26,816 bases of DNA from JBBPYR01 sp038199755 (GTDB taxonomy: Bacteria > Chloroflexota > Ktedonobacteria > Ktedonobacterales > Ktedonobacteraceae), in the NCBI GenBank assembly GCA_038199755.1, contig JBBPYR010000074.1, forward strand, positions 1-26,816. Reading direction: 5' to 3'. A program made the translations under genes and the position numbers. The notes beneath the pieces were generated by a model that was not told the origin of the DNA, did no database searches, and saw nothing but the letters and a program-made list of their open reading frames with translations. Of this stretch, positions 7,502 through 13,888 are shown piece after piece; the first letter of the stretch is position 1; every line of letters starts with the position of its first letter.

Positions 7502-8638
7502 ATGCAACAAGACGAATTGATTGGCACGACACTTGGCAACTATCGCATTCTTGCTCCTCTTGGGCAAGGAGGAATGGCCCGTGTCTATAAAGCATATCAG
7601 GAGAACCTTGATCGCGAAGTAGCGGTGAAGGTTCTTCCCCCCTGGTTTGCGGCGGACCGCAATTTTGTCGAACGCTTCAATTTAGAGGCGCGGCTGGTCG
7701 CACGCCTCTCGCATCCCAACATTGTCACCGTTCACGATGCAAGCGAACAACAGGGTCATCTTTACATCGTGATGCAACTTGTCGATGGGGGTACTCTCAA
7801 GCAGCGCATGGAGCAATTGCAAACACAGGGCCGCACCATGGATGAAAGTGAAGCAACCCCCATTTTTGTGAAGCTTGCCGATGCCTTGGCTTATGCACAC
7901 GAACAAGGCATTATTCATCGCGATGTCAAGCCAGTAAACGTACTCATGGATCGTTCAGGCCGTCCGATCCTCTCCGATTTTGGCATAGCCAAAGTACTCG
8001 CGAGTACAGCAGACAACCTTACACGCCCTGGGGCTGGTGTTGGCACACCTGAATATATGTCGCCGGAGCAATGCCTGGGGAGTGCCATAGATGGACGTGC
8101 GGACATTTATGCACTTGGCATTATGCTCTTTGAGGCGTTAACAGGCCGTGCGCCCTTTCAGGGGGACAGCTATCCTGCCCTGGCTCATAGTCATATCTAC
8201 GAACCACCACCACGCCCACGGCTCTTGCAACCGACAATTTCCCGTGTCTTTGAGGATGTGATTTTAACCGCGCTGAACAAGCAGCCACAACAACGTTATC
8301 AGAGCGCAGGTGAGATGGCAGATGCTATCGCGCATGCACTCACACAGTCATTGCCCTCGCTTAACCCTACATCGATGCGCTCCTATGGAAATCCGCCAGG
8401 GGTAGCACAATATCCTGGCCAACCAGTAGCACCTCTTCCCCAAAGCAACAAAGAGGGCTTTGCCTATAATCAAATGCAATTGGTCTATGCCTGCCCAAGC
8501 TGCCAGTTCTTGAACCGTGGACAAACGCGCTTCTGCACCCGTTGTGGCACAACCTTGAATCAGTGCCGTGTTTGTGGCGCAAAAAATCCTGCCAGCAACC
8601 GCTTTTGCACACAGTGTGGACAAGGCTTAGGTCTCTAG
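7502..8638 (+). CDS. Ser/Thr protein kinase with C-terminal double zinc ribbon
   Basis: From ATG 7502 the product is 378 residues; a GTG at 7496, overlapping the FHA gene's TAG, is an alternative start and would allow translational coupling. The kinase domain (about 12-275) has LGQGGMARVY, Lys43 in VAVK, Asp141 in HRDVKPVN, Asp159 in DFGIAK and the activation-loop end SPEQ. After a Pro/Gln linker come two CxxC-x10-CxxC ribbons: Cys331/334/345/348 and Cys355/358/369/372. These should each bind one zinc and serve in protein or nucleic acid contacts. There is no membrane helix. It is the third gene of the kinase-FHA operon and converges on the response regulator gene. Confidence 0.93.
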   Translation: MQQDELIGTTLGNYRILAPLGQGGMARVYKAYQENLDREVAVKVLPPWFAADRNFVERFNLEARLVARLSHPNIVTVHDASEQQGHLYIVMQLVDGGTLKQRMEQLQTQGRTMDESEATPIFVKLADALAYAHEQGIIHRDVKPVNVLMDRSGRPILSDFGIAKVLASTADNLTRPGAGVGTPEYMSPEQCLGSAIDGRADIYALGIMLFEALTGRAPFQGDSYPALAHSHIYEPPPRPRLLQPTISRVFEDVILTALNKQPQQRYQSAGEMADAIAHALTQSLPSLNPTSMRSYGNPPGVAQYPGQPVAPLPQSNKEGFAYNQMQLVYACPSCQFLNRGQTRFCTRCGTTLNQCRVCGAKNPASNRFCTQCGQGLGL

Positions 8639-8649
8639 ACCTGAGCCTT
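8622..8649. terminator. symmetrical hairpin spanning two convergent stop codons
   Basis: AAGGCTTAGGTCT (8622-8634) pairs with AGACCTGAGCCTT (8637-8649) around a 2-nt centre, with one T-G position. The 13-bp stem covers the last codons and stop of the plus-strand kinase and reaches the stop of the minus-strand response regulator. No strong T-run follows on either strand. It is probably a bidirectional termination or mRNA 3'-end stabilising hairpin. Confidence 0.5.
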
Positions 8650-9139
8650 ATTCAAAAATGAACTCGTCAGGTTGTGGGGCACGAACACGCTCCAGCTTCT
8701 TGCGATTCTCATCCATTCTGATAGCCTGTAGCATCGTGCGTTGCTCATTGCTCAGCGCGAGGAGTGCGCGCACCCGTTCAACAATGATATGCGGTTGGGT
8801 CGGCTTGGTTAAGTACTCCACTGCACCTTCTTCAAAACCATGTATTTGTTCCGCTAGATTCACCTTTGCCGTCAAGATGAGCACTGGCAGGGGGGGCGTG
8901 TAGCGATTGTCACGCAACCAGTGCAGCACATCCCAACCAGAAACAGGGTACATCATAAGATCGAGCACGATAAGATCAGGGCCATAGTCAGGGATACAGC
9001 GAATCGCTTCTTCTCCGCCAGAAATCCCTAGTACATCAAAACCTGCCTGTTTGAAAAAGAAGCACAGCACCTGCTGTATATCCGCCTCATCCTCAACAAC
9101 AAGAATTTTGTGTTCCGTTGTAGAACCCATAGGCATCAT
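8648..9139 (-). CDS. single-domain response regulator (CheY-like)
   Basis: The product is 163 residues with one receiver domain. The acidic pocket (Glu16/Asp17 in VVEDE), phospho-acceptor Asp60 in VLDLMM, Thr90 in LTAK and Lys112 in LTKP are all present. There is no DNA-binding or enzymatic output domain, only a charged tail of about 25 residues, so it probably acts by protein contact or in a phosphorelay. GAGGTGA precedes a cluster of ATG codons; the second (9136) is better spaced than the first (9139). It follows the sensor kinase gene by 56 bp and is most likely co-transcribed with it. Confidence 0.92.
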   Translation of the reverse strand: MMPMGSTTEHKILVVEDEADIQQVLCFFFKQAGFDVLGISGGEEAIRCIPDYGPDLIVLDLMMYPVSGWDVLHWLRDNRYTPPLPVLILTAKVNLAEQIHGFEEGAVEYLTKPTQPHIIVERVRALLALSNEQRTMLQAIRMDENRKKLERVRAPQPDEFIFE

Positions 9140-9195
9140 TGTTCACCTCTACTAACCACCAACAAACGTCACAACGAAAGTGTTACCTTTCATTC

Positions 9196-11376
9196 CTAGC
9201 GGGTATGCCTTCGTCGTACGAGTGGAAAACGCACTTCAGCCACAGTACACTCAACAAGTTGCTCATCCTTAAGTTCTTTCAGTTCCTTCTCTTCGCTTCC
9301 TGCGATTGGAAGAGCTATCATTTTTCGTTGGAGGGTAAAAGAACCATCTAGATCACCTATCATATTTTTTATGAGAGAAAGACCTAAACCCTCGAAGTTT
9401 CCATTTTCGCTTGTCTCTTCTACCGACATGTCTTTTGGCGGGCCACTTCCCGTATCGATCACCTGAACCGCCACGATACCGTCTTCTTCTCGGCCTGTAA
9501 TTGCAATCAAGCCCTCTTGCTGATCCGCCATACCATGTTTGATGGCGTTCGATACCATCTCATTGAGGACCAGAGCCAGCACAGAGACGGCCCGCGAGGG
9601 AATAACGACAGCGCAGGGTTGTACCACAAAGGTGATGTATTTATCTGGTGGTTTCAAGTTTGCGTTCGCCACTCCGACAATTTTACGGGCGATATCGTCT
9701 ACACGCGCCTCACTGACATCCTCATGGGCCAACAAATCGTGGGTCGCGGCCAACCCCTGCACACGGTTTACGCTTTCTGCCAGTGTATAGCGCACCTCAG
9801 GCGAACGCGTGCGTCGACGCTGCAACGAGAGAATACCTGCTACCGTTGCTAGGTTGTTCTTCACACGATGATGCAACTCGCGTAGCAAGACCGATTTTAG
9901 CTCCAGCCCGCGTCGTGCCTCCTCGAACAAACGCGCATTGTCGATAGCAATCGCGGCTTCATTGGCAAAGGTCACTACCAGTTGCATCTGGTCCTGATTT
10001 AACAGGTGACGATGGCTGCTGTAGATACAAATGCAGCCCAGAATCTTCTGCTTCACCAGCAAGGGCACGCACAAGACAGAATGCGTTTCAGCCGATACAA
10101 ATGGGTCATGGCGCAGAATACAATGCTCGTCGGAATGCTGGCAATCTACATCCATCTGTGGACGACCGGATTGGACGGCACGCCCCGCACAACACTGGCC
10201 AACATCAAGATGTACCTGTTTCGCCATCGTATGATCGAGCCCATAATGGGCAACGACATGCAAACGTTGCCGCTCAGGATCAAGCTCAAAGATGCATGAA
10301 CGTTCCGCGCCGGAGAGATGAACAGCCTGGGTCGAGATAATCTGTAACACTTCATCAAGGTTTAGCGTGGAGGCAATAATCGATGAGACGCGGTGTATGG
10401 TTGCAAGCTCATACACCTTGCGCCGCAACTGCTCGTCCGTCTGTTCGTACAAGTGTCCATTCTCAATATTGATGGCCACAATACCCGCAACGACCTCAAC
10501 AAAACTAATTTCATCCCGTGTAAAATCGCGTGGTTCCTTTGATTGCAGACTGATGACACCAATCAAACGCTCGGTTGTGCCGAAGAAAATAATCGGCAAT
10601 GCCATCAAGCCATGATATTCTTCTGTATAGGTATTGGCCTCAAAAGAAAAATTGGCGTCGGATGCAACATTCTGCACCAGCAAGGGTCTGCCTTTATCAG
10701 CCACCCAGCCACTATATCCCTCGCCGATACGCAGGGTAAAGTGCATTCCTCCCAAGGGGCGAGGTCCATTCGTTGCCCGTAGGGTTAAGACTCGTTGCAG
10801 TTCATCATAGAAGAAAATGGAACAAAGATCAGTATGCAGTTCGTCCGCAATCGCTTGAGCCGTTATTTCTAACGTCTGGTCAAGATCCATGGTAGAATTG
10901 GTCACGGCATTAATGCGTTGTAGCGTTTGGAAGCGATGGTCCAGCCGGTGTGAGGTCTCTTCCCGCTCCAGATTCACTTGCGCGAACACACCTTGATAAC
11001 CACGTGTTAAAGCCAGTACACATATGGATTGGATTTGATAGAGATGCTGGATGGCGTCAGCGATTTGATCGGGGACAACGATTTCTTTCAATTCGCGTAC
11101 TAACGCCTCAGCATACTGTTGTAAGGCGGTTACACGCGCATCTAACTTGCCACCCTGCAAAGCTAACGAGCGGCCCGATTGCTCGAAACGCGTCTGCCAT
11201 TCCTGGCTATCTGCGTATTCATCACTGGTAAGCGCGTTGAGGAGAAGCCAGGCATCACTGCCTTTCTCGGGGCCAGAGCTATCACCGAAAACCTGTTGTA
11301 GGCGCACTTCTAAACGGGTTCGGTGCTGTGCCAGCACTTGCTCTATGCCACTACCTTGTATCACGTTCTTTTCCAC
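9196..11376 (-). CDS. GAF-GAF sensor histidine kinase (HisKA_2 type)
   Basis: The 726-residue product starts at a GTG (complement of 11374-11376). A helical N-terminal region (about 1-150) is followed by two GAF domains (about 165-310 and 340-485), then a HisKA_2 dimerisation/phosphotransfer domain with ELHHRVKNNLATV (His503 the likely phospho-site). The ATPase domain has the N box NEMVSNAIKH, DTGSG and GLGLSLI. There is no membrane segment, so it senses a cytoplasmic or diffusible signal. The second GAF domain is cysteine-rich (Cys395, 396, 412, 419), which could suggest redox or metal sensing. An extra charged insert (KELKELKDEQ) lies near the C-terminus. It precedes the response regulator gene. 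Confidence 0.92.
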   Translation of the reverse strand: MEKNVIQGSGIEQVLAQHRTRLEVRLQQVFGDSSGPEKGSDAWLLLNALTSDEYADSQEWQTRFEQSGRSLALQGGKLDARVTALQQYAEALVRELKEIVVPDQIADAIQHLYQIQSICVLALTRGYQGVFAQVNLEREETSHRLDHRFQTLQRINAVTNSTMDLDQTLEITAQAIADELHTDLCSIFFYDELQRVLTLRATNGPRPLGGMHFTLRIGEGYSGWVADKGRPLLVQNVASDANFSFEANTYTEEYHGLMALPIIFFGTTERLIGVISLQSKEPRDFTRDEISFVEVVAGIVAINIENGHLYEQTDEQLRRKVYELATIHRVSSIIASTLNLDEVLQIISTQAVHLSGAERSCIFELDPERQRLHVVAHYGLDHTMAKQVHLDVGQCCAGRAVQSGRPQMDVDCQHSDEHCILRHDPFVSAETHSVLCVPLLVKQKILGCICIYSSHRHLLNQDQMQLVVTFANEAAIAIDNARLFEEARRGLELKSVLLRELHHRVKNNLATVAGILSLQRRRTRSPEVRYTLAESVNRVQGLAATHDLLAHEDVSEARVDDIARKIVGVANANLKPPDKYITFVVQPCAVVIPSRAVSVLALVLNEMVSNAIKHGMADQQEGLIAITGREEDGIVAVQVIDTGSGPPKDMSVEETSENGNFEGLGLSLIKNMIGDLDGSFTLQRKMIALPIAGSEEKELKELKDEQLVECTVAEVRFPLVRRRHTR

Positions 11377-11479
11377 TTCTTCTTGCCCACACCGGACAGT
11401 AGGTCAAACCACATCTATCTACTCGACCCAACTTTTAGCTATACCAAAAGATGCAATCAACACTTGCATTCCTATGCGT

Positions 11480-11508
11480 ATTGTAGTGGCGGATGGTACA
11501 GGTGTCAA
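11480..11508 (-). promoter_or_regulatory. promoter of the sensor kinase-response regulator operon
   Basis: On the minus strand TTGACA (complement of 11503-11508) is followed by a 17-bp spacer and TACAAT (complement of 11480-11485). Transcription would start near 11473, leaving a leader of about 97 nt before the GTG start. The match is close to a consensus sigma-A promoter. I could not find an equally good plus-strand promoter in this divergent region. Confidence 0.75.
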
Positions 11509-11628
11509 GTGCTTTATAGATATCACCAAATGTACTATTTTGGCTAGCAGCACGCCTAATTTCGTGTATGCTTCGTCTTACAAGGATAGTAGCTATAGAA
11601 GGTCAAGTACAAACGGGGGAAGATTTTC

Positions 11629-12651
11629 ATGAGATGCGCTAGTTGCGGTTTTCCACTCGCGCCCAATGGTTCGATCTGCAGAAGTTGCGGCAAACCAGCT
11701 CAAGGGCAGCAGAACGGTGGAATCAATCACGTTCCCATAGCTGAATTACAACAGCAAGCATTTGCAGCACAGCAGTATCGAGGAACCAACACCCTGGCAA
11801 ATGGGGGAGTAGAACCACAACAAGACTGGAATACTCCCTGGGGGGCGACGCAAGCAGCATTTTCGCAGCCGCCAGCATTTATGCCAACGCCATCATCATC
11901 CATGCCTGCCGCACCACCTGTCCAAATGCCAGGAAGTCCATCAGCGGAGCCATTTTTTCAGGCACCGCCAACGACTACGCCTGATCCCTTACTGCATTAT
12001 CAGGAAGCCGCATTACCAGGATTTTCGCCAATACTCCCACCCCCAGTTGCCACAGGGCGACTGCCATTCCAGCAAGCCACTGATGCTCAGAAAATGCTTA
12101 TACCCTTTGGCTTTACCGTGGCTTCTCTTTGTGTTATCACAGGCGGACTTATTTTGGTCTTTGTCTACTTTCTTTCTCTGGGCGTTCTGGCAACCGATAA
12201 TGCCGCACTACAATCAGCGGCAGCACATCCAAAGAAGGTACCGACCGTCATTACCTTACTCTCACCAACAGCTATCACTTTGACCTCAACGCCTACGAAT
12301 CCTGGCCAACAATATGTCGATAATGTTGCGATGGCAAGCGCGGTCGCCACCACGACTGCTGCACCTATCATTGTATCGAATACCTTTAAGGTAAAACACG
12401 TAATGTATGTCACGTTTGAAGTACACACGATTAATCACAGTACGGGCGGCATTTGTTTACTGTGGTACATCAATACAAAGATGTTTACGACATTCGCGTT
12501 TCCTGTGAGCAGTTCCACCTCGGCTTACTCTTATGCATCTTCTACCACTGTGGGTGCAGGCTATGTAGAGATTTACTGGTCTTCCATCGCTTCATGCACG
12601 GACCCAAATAAGCTACTAGCACAACGTACACAATTCACAGTTACGGCGTGA
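11629..12651 (+). CDS. zinc-ribbon membrane protein with low-complexity linker and outer domain
   Basis: This 340-residue protein is not a named family that I recognise. It starts with a zinc ribbon (Cys3, 6, 17, 20; CxxC-x10-CxxC). A Gln/Pro/Ala-rich region (about 25-150) includes the segment TPWGATQAAF, sharing WGATQA with the FHA protein at 6138. One membrane helix lies at about 156-182 (LCVITGGLILVFVYF), followed by a Thr/Ser-rich stalk and a beta-strand-rich C-terminal domain of about 90 residues with a conserved WYIN. The zinc ribbon is predicted to be inside and the last domain outside. GGGGGAAGA precedes the ATG. The next gene is a paralogue with the same plan. Confidence 0.8.
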   Translation: MRCASCGFPLAPNGSICRSCGKPAQGQQNGGINHVPIAELQQQAFAAQQYRGTNTLANGGVEPQQDWNTPWGATQAAFSQPPAFMPTPSSSMPAAPPVQMPGSPSAEPFFQAPPTTTPDPLLHYQEAALPGFSPILPPPVATGRLPFQQATDAQKMLIPFGFTVASLCVITGGLILVFVYFLSLGVLATDNAALQSAAAHPKKVPTVITLLSPTAITLTSTPTNPGQQYVDNVAMASAVATTTAAPIIVSNTFKVKHVMYVTFEVHTINHSTGGICLLWYINTKMFTTFAFPVSSSTSAYSYASSTTVGAGYVEIYWSSIASCTDPNKLLAQRTQFTVTA

Positions 12652-12730
12652 GGTAGTTCATAACAAAGTAGCTACATGTATGCTATTGTATGGACATGAT
12701 ATAGTTAAGTAGAGATTGTGTCTATTTTTA

Positions 12731-12759
12731 TTGACGTACTGTACTAGCCATCTTCTTAT
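12731..12759 (+). promoter_or_regulatory. possible promoter of the second zinc-ribbon gene
   Basis: TTGACG (12731-12736), a 17-bp spacer and TCTTAT (12754-12759). The -35 is good and the -10 is weak. AGGAG at 12773-12777 is the ribosome binding site, 5 nt before ATG 12783. Confidence 0.4.
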
Positions 12760-12782
12760 GAACAGGAATTATAGGAGTTTTT

Positions 12783-13748
12783 ATGAACTGCACCAATTGT
12801 AGGGCTCCATTACCACAGGGGGCCGCGATTTGCCCAAACTGCGGAGCATCTAATCCATACAATATTACCGATCCCGCTGCCTCACCGTACAATCCTTATG
12901 GGTCACCGTCGCAGCCACAGGCACCACAGAATATCCCTAATGCCCAAAGTGCTCCACCGCCCTCAACAGCGTATGGATCACCGACAGACCCCTATGGCTA
13001 CCCACAGGGGAATCCGTATGAACAGCAGAATAATCCTTATCCATCCTATGGAGCCACGATGCCTAGTCAGGCACCATATGGCAACCCTGCTCCTAACCCA
13101 CCTCAGTATGGTGTACCGCCCACGGGTTATGGCTATCAACAGGGTGCTCCTGGTGGAACGGTGCCAGCCATGCCAGGAGGCTATGGTGGCTTTGCACAAC
13201 CACAACCGCCCCCCAAACGGCGCAGTCGCGTTGGCTTGATTATTGGTATCGTCATTCTCGTGCTCGTGCTGGGGTGTGGTGGCTTGTTTGCCACGTTAGC
13301 ATACATCGGCTCCAAAGCACCAGCAACATCGAACACAACATCCACACCGGGTACCGTGGCAACGAAGGCTCCGGTAGGAGCCGTTCCGGCTAGCAGCCAG
13401 ATTTCAGCGGCGGCAGCTGCTATTCTTACTGAAGCACAAACGAGCAGCGCAGTTGATAGTAATTACCTGCCGACCAAACCCACCCAAAATTTCACTTCAA
13501 AACAGACGATCTACCTGACTTTCCATGTAGATTCTCAAGGCAACAATGGCTACATTGCAGTCAAGTGGTTTTTGAATGGTCAGTTACTCACCTCTGACAA
13601 GCTAGCTCATAGTGCGGCAAACGATCATGGCTACTTCTCTCTCCCCTACAATGAAGCGGGCCAGGGAGCAGCCGCGATGTATTGGGGCACGAAGGCGGAT
13701 TTAAGCGATTCGCAACTTGCCCTCGTCGTCAATTTCAATGTTGCTTAG
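12783..13748 (+). CDS. zinc-ribbon membrane protein, paralogue of the preceding gene
   Basis: The 321-residue protein repeats the layout of its neighbour: a zinc ribbon with identical cysteine spacing (Cys3, 6, 17, 20), a Pro/Gln/Tyr/Gly-rich stretch (about 25-140) with recurring NPY, YG and SPTDPYG-like units, a basic KRRSR stop before one membrane helix (about 148-172), and an outer domain of about 130 residues. The outer domain aligns by eye with that of the upstream gene (TIYLTFHVD and WFLNGQ against VMYVTFEVH and WYINTK), so tandem duplication is likely. No catalytic motif is visible. A role as membrane sensor or scaffold is only an inference from the architecture. Confidence 0.8.
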   Translation: MNCTNCRAPLPQGAAICPNCGASNPYNITDPAASPYNPYGSPSQPQAPQNIPNAQSAPPPSTAYGSPTDPYGYPQGNPYEQQNNPYPSYGATMPSQAPYGNPAPNPPQYGVPPTGYGYQQGAPGGTVPAMPGGYGGFAQPQPPPKRRSRVGLIIGIVILVLVLGCGGLFATLAYIGSKAPATSNTTSTPGTVATKAPVGAVPASSQISAAAAAILTEAQTSSAVDSNYLPTKPTQNFTSKQTIYLTFHVDSQGNNGYIAVKWFLNGQLLTSDKLAHSAANDHGYFSLPYNEAGQGAAAMYWGTKADLSDSQLALVVNFNVA

Positions 13749-13775
13749 CAGCCAGCAGATTTGCTGCAAAAGTCC

Positions 13776-13878
13776 GTAGGGACCAGCTTGAGCGCGTCCA
13801 CCGCTCAATTCATTGAGCGAAATAGGTCGAATCTCGCGTGATCAATCAGGCGGTGGACGCGCTCAAGCTGGTCCCTAC
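13776..13878. repeat. perfect 29-bp inverted repeat between convergent genes
   Basis: Left arm 13776-13804 (starting GTAGGGACCAGC) is the exact reverse complement of right arm 13850-13878 (ending GCTGGTCCCTAC). With one mismatch the complementarity continues about 4 bp outward. The 45-bp centre contains a second palindrome, CGCTCAAT-tc-ATTGAGCG (13802-13819), which competes with the inner end of the left arm. The element fills most of the 140 bp between two convergent genes and has no T-run. It may be a MITE-like or REP-like element that also acts as a transcription barrier. Confidence 0.85.
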
Positions 13879-13888
13879 AGGCTTCGGC

